NCBI RefSeq assembly: GCF_004766125.1
Contig: NZ_SJSA01000001.1
Coordinates: forward strand, 434,001-498,000
Length of the DNA: 64,000 nucleotides
From: Duncaniella freteri
GTDB lineage: Bacteria; Bacteroidota; Bacteroidia; Bacteroidales; Muribaculaceae
Direction of reading: 5' to 3'
Below the pieces are notes generated by a model that saw only the letters and a list, made by a program, of their open reading frames with translations, was not told where the DNA came from and did not search any database. The stretch's first letter is position 1, and the number at the start of each line of letters is the position of its first letter. Position numbers and translations under genes: made by a program. This document shows positions 17,960 to 26,066 of this stretch, piece after piece.

Positions 17960-18274
17960 ATGAAAAAAATCTTCATTCCCGCATTATTAGCATTAGCTAC
18001 AACAAGCGGAATTATGGGATATCACTCCCAAATCAATAATATTGAATCACTTAGCGATCTTGCCTTAATTAATATAGAGGCTCTTGCTGATGGAGAAAAT
18101 GTGTCTCCAGGATTTTCATGGGAATATTCAGATGGCAAGCCAATGCTTTTTGATTGTAACGCTAAAATTGGAGAATATATTTTTGGCATATCTAAAGAAT
18201 GTGGATTTCAAGTGGTCATGTGCCAAGGCGGAGGATCTGGATGTAATGAAAGAAGATGTCCTGAGCACGGATAA
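17960..18274 (+). CDS. NVEALA-family secreted peptide precursor
   Basis: A 104-residue precursor: a hydrophobic leader (MKKIFIPALLALATTSG), a short linker, LSDLALINIEALADGE with the NVEALA-type motif at residues 38-43, then a mature-like segment with five cysteines (66, 81, 88, 95, 100) and Gly/Arg-rich tail. The family is Bacteroidota-specific and of unknown function; NVEALA peptides commonly neighbour propeller and DUF1573 lipoproteins. The start is ATG 17960; upstream codons in frame lack a leader. The odd cysteine count would leave one free or intermolecular. Confidence 0.85.
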   Translation: MKKIFIPALLALATTSGIMGYHSQINNIESLSDLALINIEALADGENVSPGFSWEYSDGKPMLFDCNAKIGEYIFGISKECGFQVVMCQGGGSGCNERRCPEHG

Positions 18275-18289
18275 TCAAGTAATTATATA

Positions 18290-18298
18290 TATTTAATA
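18290..18298 (+). repeat. Left target-site duplication of decayed element
   Basis: TATTTAATA at 18290-18298 recurs exactly at 18977-18985, immediately outside the two inverted ends, as expected for a 9-bp target duplication. Confidence 0.65.
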
Positions 18299-18976
18299 CA
18301 TGTTGGTTGAATTAAATTCATGAATATTTATCTGCCCAATTGGACGATGATTAACGAAATTGACATATTGCATGAAAGCCAAGCTGCAATTTTACCTGCC
18401 ATACTAGTAAAAAGACCTTAGAACTGTTTTTCATTGTTTCGTGTCATCATAAGATTGTCGCTGATCTGAGAAAAAATATAGTTTCGATGCGTTTGCAGAA
18501 TTTCTTGTAGTCCCATGTTGGAGAACGCTAGTTCTTCTGATTCAATCCATATAGAATCTCAAGAGTTATGTTTGCGATCTCATATAGATTTTTCTAAACT
18601 ATGGCATTTAGACATCCTTTGTCTCCAAGCATCGGCATTGTCTCTTCCCATGATACAGCGTTTGGCTCTGTCGTTTTGACAAACTTTGACAAGCATTGAG
18701 TTTATGCAGAACACACCTTTGTAACCATCACAGCAACAACTTTGAAGTCAGAAAACTTCGAAACAATACCACTTCTTGACACATTTTCAAGTTCATTGGC
18801 ACGATTTCCGGCTAAATCCTTTCAGACTCCAAGTATTCTGACAAAACTTACCATGAAGTCGCGCATAAACCGAGGAATAGTAGTTAACGATATGGTTACC
18901 TCTGATTTACTAATAATCTGCAAGGTTATAGAACTTTTTATTTATCGATATTTATAAATTTAATTCAACCAACAAG
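18299..18976. mobile_element. Decayed insertion element with 29-bp inverted ends
   Basis: The left end CATGTTGGTTGAATTAAATT (18299-18318) continues to 18327. The reverse complement of 18948-18976 matches it at 26 of 29 positions, 18 of them in one unbroken run. The 9-bp repeat TATTTAATA flanks both ends. The 678-bp interior has no intact transposase: the longest coherent minus-strand reading, near 18600-18730, has several Cys residues but is short and interrupted. Its length and duplication size resemble IS1 relatives, but no transposase motif confirms that. It occupies most of the gap between the NVEALA and propeller genes. Confidence 0.75.
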
Positions 18977-18985
18977 TATTTAATA
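18977..18985 (+). repeat. Right target-site duplication of decayed element
   Basis: Second copy of TATTTAATA, directly adjoining the right inverted end at 18976. Confidence 0.65.
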
Positions 18986-18999
18986 TTTGACTCTATTAT

Positions 19000-19103
19000 A
19001 GCAAGTAGATAAATTAGAGAGAGCATATCATATGCAACATTAATTATACATAATATAAATGAATTTACTTAACATGTATTCGATTCTAATTCATTTACTT
19101 GCT
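19000..19103. repeat. Imperfect inverted repeat before the propeller gene
   Basis: agcaagtagataaattaga (19000-19018) and the reverse complement of 19085-19103 agree at 17 of 19 positions, closing a 66-base AT-rich loop. It lies about 46 bases before ATG 19150. It may be a transcript fold, a small element, or an operator; nothing else in it is recognisable. Confidence 0.5.
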
Positions 19104-19149
19104 CTTTCAATTATAATAATCTCTCTATTATATGCTAACAACTAATATA

Positions 19150-20268
19150 ATGAAAAATAGAATTGTCAAAGCATTAATTATGCTGACATGCATGACATCC
19201 TGTACACACAATCATAATGGCGATTATAATTATACAGAGGAGTATATTAATCTCAACAAAGTGACCGATGCCATTACTAATGATGTGGTTGACTCGATCA
19301 GCTATCTTGGATTGCCTGATATAAACGGCAACATACCGGTCAATGTTAACAAGCTGTATGTGGTCAACGGCACCATATACATCGGTGACTGCTGGCGTAG
19401 TAAGGTATTCGCATACGACCGGAAATCAGGAGTGCCGAAATTTGTGCTTGACAGCAGAGGATCCGGACCTGAGGAATATCTCGAAATAAGAAGCATCGCT
19501 ATCGATACAGCAGCTATATACATTGTGGATAATTACACACAACGCATGATGGTCTACGACAGTAATGACGGCAGCTATATCAGAACCATGAAAATGCCTG
19601 TGATAGCAGATGATGTGGAGACACTCGACGATGGTGGATTTATATTTGCATATATTCCGATGAAAGGGGTTAAGCTCGCAATCGACCAGCCGGAAAGCCG
19701 ACTGTTTGTAGTCGACAAAGACCTCAAAATACATGACTCATATCAAGAGGTTAAGGATGGAATTTATGATGCAATCGGCCAGCGGACAATATTCTCACGA
19801 TGCGATCAAGGCATAGTATTCAGCACGGCATCGATAGACGGATTCTTTATAATAGACCCCAAAGACCCGTCAAAGCAGACTTTGATCCGGCTGCCTTTCA
19901 CCAATGGGCTTGAAGGGAAATGGGATGTAGTTCCTGATGAAATATCAGGTTATCAGCATTTGTCATCCGTGCCGTATGTTTGTGGAGATAATATCTATAT
20001 ATCCTACACATCCGACAAGGGTTATGGTGAAAGTGTATTATGGAACTCCCGATACAACGGCATCCTACAGAATTCAAGTGACGACCTTAGCAAAGCTCTC
20101 ATTCCTATAGTCGGTACTTACGACGGATGCCTCATCGGGATGGTTGACGATTATGAGACTTACTCATACATGATTGAACAGGGCTTTGCGAAAGCACCCG
20201 ACAACGTATCGCAGCTCCTGAAAGATGGCAGTGGCATAGCCTTGGTGTTCTATAAAATGAAAAAATAG
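19150..20268 (+). CDS. Six-bladed beta-propeller lipoprotein
   Basis: A 372-residue lipoprotein (lipobox LTCMTSC near residues 11-17) of the Bacteroidota six-bladed beta-propeller type (PF17170-like). The blades recur as NKLYVVNGTIYIGDCWRSKV, AIDTAAIYIVDNYTQRMMVY, ESRLFVVDKDLKI and GDNIYISYTS. KFVLDSRGSGPEEYLEIRS is the characteristic family loop. Such proteins commonly neighbour NVEALA peptides, which suggests but does not prove that it binds or processes the peptide. Its 5' region is separated from the peptide gene by the decayed element, so it probably has its own promoter. ATG 19150 puts the signal at the N-terminus. Confidence 0.85.
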   Translation: MKNRIVKALIMLTCMTSCTHNHNGDYNYTEEYINLNKVTDAITNDVVDSISYLGLPDINGNIPVNVNKLYVVNGTIYIGDCWRSKVFAYDRKSGVPKFVLDSRGSGPEEYLEIRSIAIDTAAIYIVDNYTQRMMVYDSNDGSYIRTMKMPVIADDVETLDDGGFIFAYIPMKGVKLAIDQPESRLFVVDKDLKIHDSYQEVKDGIYDAIGQRTIFSRCDQGIVFSTASIDGFFIIDPKDPSKQTLIRLPFTNGLEGKWDVVPDEISGYQHLSSVPYVCGDNIYISYTSDKGYGESVLWNSRYNGILQNSSDDLSKALIPIVGTYDGCLIGMVDDYETYSYMIEQGFAKAPDNVSQLLKDGSGIALVFYKMKK

Positions 20269-20393
20269 CGATTCGACACTGAAAGCCAAATGACGTGTCA
20301 ATTATAAAATATCGATCTGACAAATGCCAAATAACTGAACAGAAAGATTACTTTTTATTCCATAATTTATGCGGTATTCTCACTGATTCTGCG

Positions 20394-20401
20394 TACATTT
20401 G
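20394..20401 (+). promoter_or_regulatory. -7 box of the arabinofuranosidase gene
   Basis: TACATTTG matches TAnnTTTG, 24 bases before ATG 20425. The -33 region is only AT-rich. Confidence 0.6.
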
Positions 20402-20424
20402 TGTGACACATTAATATATATAAT

Positions 20425-21972
20425 ATGAACCGAAAAATCTCATCTATGCTACTTGCCGCAGGTCTATTTTGCCCTGTGGTTGCGTCAGCCGACACAGTGA
20501 CGCTCAGAATGGACCAAATCAACCCTGAAGAAGTGATAATGCCGGAAATATACGGACAATTCGCCGAACATCTCGGAGCCTGTATATACGGCGGTCTGTG
20601 GGTAGGTCCGGAATCACCCATTCCAAACACACAAGGCTACCGCAATGATGTGCTCCAGGCACTGCGCGACCTCAAAGTCCCTGTGATGCGATGGCCGGGA
20701 GGATGCTTTGCCGATGAATACCATTGGCGCGACGGCATCGGTCCGGCTAAGGATCGTCCCACACAGGTCAACAACAACTGGGGAGGCACAATCGAGGACA
20801 ATTCATTCGGCACAAACGAGTTCTTCAACCTCTGTGAGCTCCTCGGATGCGAACCATACCTAAGCGGCAACGTCGGGAGCGGATCAGTTGAAGAGCTTGC
20901 CCAATGGGTGGAATACATCACCGCAGAGGACGGCCCTATGGCACGCCTGCGCAAAGAGAACGGACGCGAGAAGCCATGGAAGCTCAAATATCTCGGCGTC
21001 GGAAACGAAAGCTGGGGCTGCGGCGGCAACTTCACTCCCGAATATTACTCCGACGTATATCGCCGCTATCAGACCTACTGCCGCGAATTTTCAGGCAACA
21101 AGCTCTACAAGATTGCATCCGGCGCAAGTGATTACGACTACAACTGGACCGATATAGTTATGAAGAAAGCCCACTCCCACATGCACGGCATATCGCTCCA
21201 CTACTACACCGTGACAGGATGGAACGGCTCCAAAGGCTCTGCTACAGTATTCACCCCCGAGGACTATTACTGGACCCTCGGAAAATGCCTTGAGATCGAG
21301 CCTGTGATCGAAAAGCACGCCGCGATCATGGACAAATACGACGAAAAGAAACGCATCGGACTTCTTGTAGACGAATGGGGCACATGGTGGGACGTTGAAC
21401 CAGGCACCAATCCCGGACACCTGTACCAGCAGAACACCATGCGCGACGCGATGGTCGCAGCCCTGTCGCTCAACGTATTCCAGCGTCACACCGACCGTGT
21501 AAAGATGACCAATATAGCCCAGGTAGCCAACGTGCTTCAGTCCATGGTGCTCACACGTGGCGACAAAATGGTGCTTACACCCACCTATTATGTCTTCAAA
21601 ATGTACATCCCTCATCAGGGTGCCACACCGATACCTCTGGATGTCACCACAGTACGCAAGGATGTCCGCGACGGACGGTCCGTCGACATGCTTCAGGCAA
21701 CAGCCTCACGCAAGGACGGAAAGATCACCGTATCCCTCTCAAATGTCGACCTCGACAAAGAGATGGAAGTGACGATTGCTCTCGGCAACGAATCCAAGGC
21801 GAAGAACATCTCCGGAAATATCCTGACTGCCGGCTCGATTGACGACTACAATGACTTCGATAAGCCCGAAAAAGTAACCCTCAAGCCTTTCTCCGGGGCA
21901 AAAGCCGCCAAAGGCTCCATCAAAGTAAAACTCCCGGCAAAATCCATCGTCACACTCACATTTGAAATCTAA
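20425..21972 (+). CDS. Alpha-L-arabinofuranosidase, GH51
   Basis: A 515-residue secreted GH51 enzyme that removes terminal arabinofuranosyl residues from arabinan, arabinoxylan or similar glycans. A signal peptide covers residues 1-21 (ending VASA). The barrel has YGQFAEHLGACIYGG, PVMRWPGGCFADEYHWRDGIGP, the acid/base GNES (E195), and the nucleophile LVDEWG (E317). A C-terminal beta-sandwich follows. All catalytic residues are present and the length is typical. It has its own promoter and a strong terminator, with no polysaccharide-utilization partners in view. Confidence 0.95.
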   Translation: MNRKISSMLLAAGLFCPVVASADTVTLRMDQINPEEVIMPEIYGQFAEHLGACIYGGLWVGPESPIPNTQGYRNDVLQALRDLKVPVMRWPGGCFADEYHWRDGIGPAKDRPTQVNNNWGGTIEDNSFGTNEFFNLCELLGCEPYLSGNVGSGSVEELAQWVEYITAEDGPMARLRKENGREKPWKLKYLGVGNESWGCGGNFTPEYYSDVYRRYQTYCREFSGNKLYKIASGASDYDYNWTDIVMKKAHSHMHGISLHYYTVTGWNGSKGSATVFTPEDYYWTLGKCLEIEPVIEKHAAIMDKYDEKKRIGLLVDEWGTWWDVEPGTNPGHLYQQNTMRDAMVAALSLNVFQRHTDRVKMTNIAQVANVLQSMVLTRGDKMVLTPTYYVFKMYIPHQGATPIPLDVTTVRKDVRDGRSVDMLQATASRKDGKITVSLSNVDLDKEMEVTIALGNESKAKNISGNILTAGSIDDYNDFDKPEKVTLKPFSGAKAAKGSIKVKLPAKSIVTLTFEI

Positions 21973-22016
21973 AGCCAAAATCTCAACGACCGCGTCATAA
22001 TGCCCAATCATAAAGA

Positions 22017-22052
22017 TCTGTCCCTGCTACAGCTATCTGTAGCAGGGACAGA
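22017..22052 (+). terminator. Terminator of the arabinofuranosidase gene
   Basis: A perfect 15-bp stem, tctgtccctgctaca (22017-22031) with 22038-22052, closes a six-base loop 44 bases after the stop and is followed by ttcttc. Confidence 0.8.
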
Positions 22053-22178
22053 TTCTTCAAATACTACGTTGGGATGACACATCCCCATCCCATTAGTTTC
22101 TTGCAAATCCCTATAAAAGCAAGAGGCTGTGTCAAAATAGGCGCAGCCTCTTTTTTATAACCTGTTGAAAAACATAAA

Positions 22179-22212
22179 ACAAAGCCCTGACTTTCACAAG
22201 CCGGGGCTTTGT
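22179..22212. terminator. Internal hairpin near the IS1182 left end
   Basis: acaaagccc (22179-22187) pairs with gggctttgt (22204-22212) over a 16-base loop. It lies between the left end and the transposase start and may add to transcriptional insulation. Confidence 0.5.
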
Positions 22213-22256
22213 CATGTCAGAAAGTTTTTGTAACTTAGTGACAAATAACAAATTAA

Positions 22257-22312
22257 ATGCCCACAAAGTTACATACAAAATCTTACACTAACAACGACAG
22301 GCTGTTTTTTCT
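22257..22312 (+). pseudogene. IS1182 transposase, 5' fragment
   Basis: ATG 22257 begins MPTKLHTKSYTNNDRLFF and is cut at codon 19 by the ISAs1 insertion at base 22313. Joining 22312 to 23551 (dropping the insert and one duplication) restores the frame as NDRLFFLLNPNEAIAEND, giving a 555-residue transposase with the expected IS1182-family start. Confidence 0.85.
22304..22312 (+). repeat. Left target-site duplication of the ISAs1-type element
   Basis: GTTTTTTCT at 22304-22312 is repeated exactly at 23542-23550, directly outside the element ends. Confidence 0.9.
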
Positions 22313-23541
22313 CAGGGCTGGCGCATGAGATTTAACTCAAATTCAGTCAAAAATTCACCTGATTATGTGAAATAAACTTTCATATATTGCATATATTGCT
22401 GAAAATGGTTATATTAGAGGTATGCAAATAGAAATTTTCAGCAAAGTAAAAGACCCGCGCGACTTGGGCAAGGTTAAACATGAGCTTGAGGATGTGCTCC
22501 GAATGGCACTCATCGGCGTGTTGTGTGATTGTGAGGACTGTGACGACATATCGGATATGGTTACAGACCGAGAGGAAGAATTCAAGGCCACTGGATTGCT
22601 GAAGCTTGGCAACGGTGTCCCGTGTGGTGACACGATACTTCGTGTTGTAGAGTCTGTCAATCCCGCTCAGCTCCGGGCAAGTCTTGATTGCTGCCGAGGC
22701 CACATAATCGAATCCCTGTGCGGCAATCAGGTCATCATTGACGGTAAGAAACTGCGGGGTGAAAATCCCAGGAGTCCCGGATGCCACGGACTGTATATCC
22801 TCAATGCGTGGGTATCTGAAACAGAAATCTGCGTTGCCGAAAAGCCGGTGGATGGCAAGACCAACGAACTTACGGTTCTGCCGTCCGTATTGTCCTCTTT
22901 ATGGCTTACAGGGGCATTGGTTTCAGTCGACGCAATGGGGACCCACCGTAATATCGCAGAACAGATCATGCTCCAGGGCGGCGACTATCTGATGGCGCTT
23001 AAAGACAATCAGCCGATACTCAAGGGCTTGACGGAGAGTATCTTTAGTAGCACTACTCCAATATCGGTATACACAACCGAGGAAAAGGGGCACGGAAGAG
23101 TTGAGAAGAGAACCTGTTCAATTATGGATACGACACTTTTGGAACAGGAGGGAATGTACGAGAAGTGGCCCGGTCTTAAACGTATCATAAAGATGGAGCG
23201 TGAGCGTACTGAGAACGGTGCCCGCTCGCGTGAAACAATCTACTATCTCAGCAGCGTGGAGAAAGATGAGGCTTCTTACTATGCGATGCGTATTCGTGCG
23301 CACTGGGGTATCGAGAACAAACTGCACTGGCATCTCGACGTGACGTTTCGGGAAGATATGTGCCGCGTACGCGCCAAGAATGGCGCTGTCAATTTTTCAG
23401 CGATGCGCAAGTATGCATTGGAAATGCTTAAAAAGCAGAACGATAAACTCAGCCTTAAACGAAGACGCAAAAAATGTATGTGGAGCACTGAATATCTGTA
23501 CAAAGTCTTTAAGGATAGTTAAATCTCATGCGTCAGCCCTG
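22313..23541 (+). mobile_element. ISAs1-family insertion sequence
   Basis: A complete 1,229-bp element. The left end CAGGGCTGGCGCATGAGATT (22313-22332, continuing to 22337) matches the reverse complement of 23517-23541 at 24 of 25 positions. A 9-bp duplication flanks it. It carries a single transposase gene and lies inside the IS1182 transposase, so it is the younger insertion. Confidence 0.93.
22422..23522 (+). CDS. ISAs1-family transposase
   Basis: A 366-residue DDE transposase, intact from MQIEIFSKVKDPRD to the stop just inside the right repeat. Landmarks are the N-terminal ELEDVLRMALIGVLCDCED, the first catalytic Asp region VIIDGKKLRG, VSVDAMGTHRNIA, YLMALKDNQ, and the C-terminal HWGIENKLHWHLDVTFRED that holds the catalytic Glu. 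The length is typical and the element ends are intact, so it may still be mobile. Confidence 0.95.
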   Translation: MQIEIFSKVKDPRDLGKVKHELEDVLRMALIGVLCDCEDCDDISDMVTDREEEFKATGLLKLGNGVPCGDTILRVVESVNPAQLRASLDCCRGHIIESLCGNQVIIDGKKLRGENPRSPGCHGLYILNAWVSETEICVAEKPVDGKTNELTVLPSVLSSLWLTGALVSVDAMGTHRNIAEQIMLQGGDYLMALKDNQPILKGLTESIFSSTTPISVYTTEEKGHGRVEKRTCSIMDTTLLEQEGMYEKWPGLKRIIKMERERTENGARSRETIYYLSSVEKDEASYYAMRIRAHWGIENKLHWHLDVTFREDMCRVRAKNGAVNFSAMRKYALEMLKKQNDKLSLKRRRKKCMWSTEYLYKVFKDS

Positions 23542-23550
23542 GTTTTTTCT
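23542..23550 (+). repeat. Right target-site duplication of the ISAs1-type element
   Basis: Second copy of GTTTTTTCT, adjoining the right end at 23541. Confidence 0.9.
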
Positions 23551-25162
23551 GCTGAATCCCAACGAGGCCATCGCGGAAAACGACCCTGTGCGCGTTGTCG
23601 ATGCCGTTGTCGAGAGTCTTGACCTTAAGGAGTTTAAGAAGCTGTACAGTGAGCGTGGCCGCTGCCCTTACCATCCGAAGATGATGCTCAAAATCATTCT
23701 GTACGCCTACATGAACAATATCTATTCGTGCCGCAAGATTGAGCGTGTGGTGCAGCGCGACATCCATTACATATGGCTGGCGGCGCAGGAGCGTCCCGAC
23801 TTCGTGACCATCAACCGCTTCCGCAACCGTGTGAAAAAAGAGATAAACAATATCTTCACGCAGGTTGTGCTGCTGTTGTCCGAGCGCGGTTTTATCACAC
23901 TGGACGTGGAGTATATCGACGGAACAAAGATAGAGTCCAAAGCCAACAAATACACCTTCGTCTGGCGGAAGACCGTAGAAAAGAACCGTGCAAAACTACA
24001 GGAGAAAATACGCGTCCTTCTGCAACAGATAGACGAGATTATAGCGCAGGATAAAGCTGCAGAGTCTGAGCCGGTGGAGTTCACTCCCGAAACCCTTGAT
24101 ACCCTTATCGGTGAACTCAAAGACGCACTCGCGGCAGAGCCCGCCCCTGTGTATAATGAGCAGAAGAAGCAACGTCGCCGACAAAAGAAGCAGATAAAGG
24201 AACTGGAGAAGCATCGCGACAAGCTCGAGGAATATGACAGCCGTCTTGAACAGATCGGCGAGCGCAACTCCATATCCAAGACCGACCCCGACGCCACGTT
24301 CATGCGCATGAAGGAAGACGCCATGAACAACGGCCAGACCAAGCCTGGATACAATCTTCAGATCTCTGCCGAAAACCAGTTCATCACCGACTTTGCCCTG
24401 TTCCCCAATCCCACCGACACACTGACACTGATACCGTTCTTCAACGCCTTCCTTGACCGCTACGGACATCTGCCCTCTGTCGCCGTCGCCGACTCCGGCT
24501 ATGGCTCGGAAGAGAACTACCGCTTCATGGACGAGGCCGGCATGGAGGCTTACGTCAAGTACAACCGCTTCCATCTGGAACAGCGTCCGCGCTACAAACC
24601 TAATCCATTCCATCACGACAACTTCCACTACAACGCCACCGAGGACTATTACGTATGCCCGATGGGGCAGCACATGACCCGCATCGGCACCTCCCACACA
24701 AAGACCGCAAGCGGCTACCGCAGTGAAAACGCGCGATACCGCGCTCACAACTGCAAGGGCTGTCCACTGCGATGTATGTGCTACAAGGCCAAAGGCGACC
24801 GACGTATAATCGAAGTTAACCACCGACTCAACGAATACAAACATAAAGCCCGCGAGCTACTCACTTCGGAGGAAGGCATCCGACATCGCGGACGACGATG
24901 TATCGAGCCCGAGGCTGTCTTCGGACAAATGAAGTTCAACATGGCATACCGCCGCTTCCGGCACTTCGGCAAAGACAAGGTCACGATGGACTTTGCCTTC
25001 TTCGCCATAGCCTTCAACATCAAGAAAATGTGTTCAAAAATAGCGAAACAGACCAAAAACGGGGGAAATACGCCCCATTTTGGCCTGTTTTTACATATAT
25101 ACCCGATTTTAGACTCAGAGAATCGGATATTTTGGACAAATCCTCAAAAATCAGTCGCCTGA
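23551..25162 (+). pseudogene. IS1182 transposase, 3' part
   Basis: The remaining 536 codons of the IS1182-family DDE transposase. NEAIAENDPVRVVDAVVESL opens the conserved N-terminal domain, GRCPYHPKMMLKIILYAYM and RPDFVTINRFRNR follow, then YIDGTKIESKANKYTFVWRK with a catalytic Asp, AVADSGYGSEENY, and the C-terminal RRCIEPEAVFGQMK with the catalytic Glu. A local start inside the duplicated bases could give a product lacking only about 19 residues, but the intact N-terminus is lost, so it is called a pseudogene. Confidence 0.88.
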
Positions 25163-25193
25163 AAAATATCCAATCCTCAGCCCGGCAAAAAGA

Positions 25194-25230
25194 GAGGCTG
25201 CGCCGTAAAACTGAATTACGACACAGCCTC
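25194..25230 (-). terminator. IS1182 right-end hairpin after rpmA
   Basis: gaggctg (25194-25200) pairs with cagcctc (25224-25230). On the minus strand the stem is followed by CTTTTT, so it can act as terminator for rplU-rpmA, whose stop is only 26 bases away. Confidence 0.6.
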
Positions 25231-25256
25231 TTAATCTTTTTCGGCTGCTATCAACG

Positions 25257-25517
25257 TTAAGCCTGTGCTGGCTCCACGTTGATGAACTTACGTCCCTCCT
25301 TGCCCTCGGTGAATACTACTACACCGTCGATGAGAGCGAAGATAGTGTGGTCCTTGCCCATACCAACGTTAAGACCGGGATGGTGCTGTGTGCCACGCTG
25401 ACGCTTGATGATGTTGCCGGCTTTGCAATGCTGACCGCCGAAAATCTTTACTCCGAGTCGTTTGCTTTCTGACTCACGGCCGTTCTTAGAACTGCCGACA
25501 CCTTTTTTATGTGCCAT
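25257..25517 (-). CDS. rpmA: 50S ribosomal protein L27
   Basis: An 86-residue L27, which sits near the peptidyl-transferase centre. It begins [20 protein letters not shown] and contains [19 protein letters not shown] and the [16 protein letters not shown] signature. It lies 22 bases downstream of rplU on the same strand, the classic L21-L27 pair. The next sequence downstream is the end of the IS1182 element. Confidence 0.97.
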   Translation of the reverse strand: MAHKKGVGSSKNGRESESKRLGVKIFGGQHCKAGNIIKRQRGTQHHPGLNVGMGKDHTIFALIDGVVVFTEGKEGRKFINVEPAQA

Positions 25518-25539
25518 TTCTTTTTTGTGATTTAGGGGG

Positions 25540-25860
25540 TTAAGCTACAACTTCTTTGATTAACACTTTAGTGAAGCACTGGCGATGACCGTTCTTACGA
25601 CGATAGCCCTTGCGACGCTTCTTCTTAAAGACGATTACCTTGTCACCCTTCACGAGAGGTGTGAGCACCTGGCAAACGACCTTGGCACCCTCAAGTGTAG
25701 GGGCACCTACCTTAACTTCATTGTCGGCTTCGGCGAGGAGCACACGGTCAAATTCTACGGTGTCTCCTTCTTTGAGCGCGTCGCCGAGATAGTGAACATA
25801 CAGGAACTTGTCGGCCTCTGCCTTGAACTGCTGTCCCTGGATTTCTACGATAGCGTACAT
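25540..25860 (-). CDS. rplU: 50S ribosomal protein L21
   Basis: A 106-residue L21 of the large subunit. The start [19 protein letters not shown], the middle [18 protein letters not shown] and the end [19 protein letters not shown] are all diagnostic. The leader between the promoter at about 25960 and the ATG is about 90 bases, long for this genome, and may hold a ribosomal-protein regulatory site, but no structure was confirmed. Confidence 0.97.
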   Translation of the reverse strand: MYAIVEIQGQQFKAEADKFLYVHYLGDALKEGDTVEFDRVLLAEADNEVKVGAPTLEGAKVVCQVLTPLVKGDKVIVFKKKRRKGYRRKNGHRQCFTKVLIKEVVA

Positions 25861-25959
25861 CTGTTATTTTGTTGTGTTACAGGTTATACCGCCGGGCGAA
25901 CGGATGTAGGTCAAATCCCTTTCCATTGCTTAACGTGCCCGGTGAGGCTAAATCGACTG

Positions 25960-25991
25960 CAAAATTAGCACTTTATACCCAATCAGCCAAA
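25960..25991 (-). promoter_or_regulatory. Promoter of rplU-rpmA
   Basis: Minus-strand TTTG (25988-25991) and TAATTTTG (25960-25967) are spaced by exactly 20 bases, a full consensus Bacteroidota promoter. Confidence 0.8.
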
Positions 25992-26041
25992 TATTTGTGT
26001 TAAAAATTATCATCGGTCGGATTTAATTGCGATTTTTTTGG

Positions 26042-26049
26042 TTACTTTG
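26042..26049 (+). promoter_or_regulatory. -7-like box of the MATE gene
   Basis: TTACTTTG agrees with TAnnTTTG at all fixed positions but one. It ends 17 bases before ATG 26067. Divergent from the rplU promoter. Confidence 0.45.
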
Positions 26050-26066
26050 CACCGAAAACGCATTGC

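Larger units (their letters stand above)
22123..25230 (+). mobile_element. IS1182-family element, interrupted by an ISAs1-family element
   Basis: The ends are inverted: AAGAGGCTGTGTC (22121-22133) matches the reverse complement of 25220-25232. Each end can fold back, gaggctgtg with cgcagcctc at the left (followed by six T) and a similar pair at the right. These hairpins probably block read-in transcription. Without the 1,229-bp insert and one copy of its duplication the element would be about 1.87 kb, usual for the family. A target duplication could not be assigned with confidence. Confidence 0.85.

Noticed and set aside
18742..18957. Open frame of 71 codons inside the decayed element
   Set aside because: No transposase signature; AT-rich chance frame.
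23996..24844. Long open frame (282 codons) on the minus strand inside the IS1182 transposase
   Set aside because: It is the mirror of a well-conserved transposase frame; it has no recognisable motif and no promoter.
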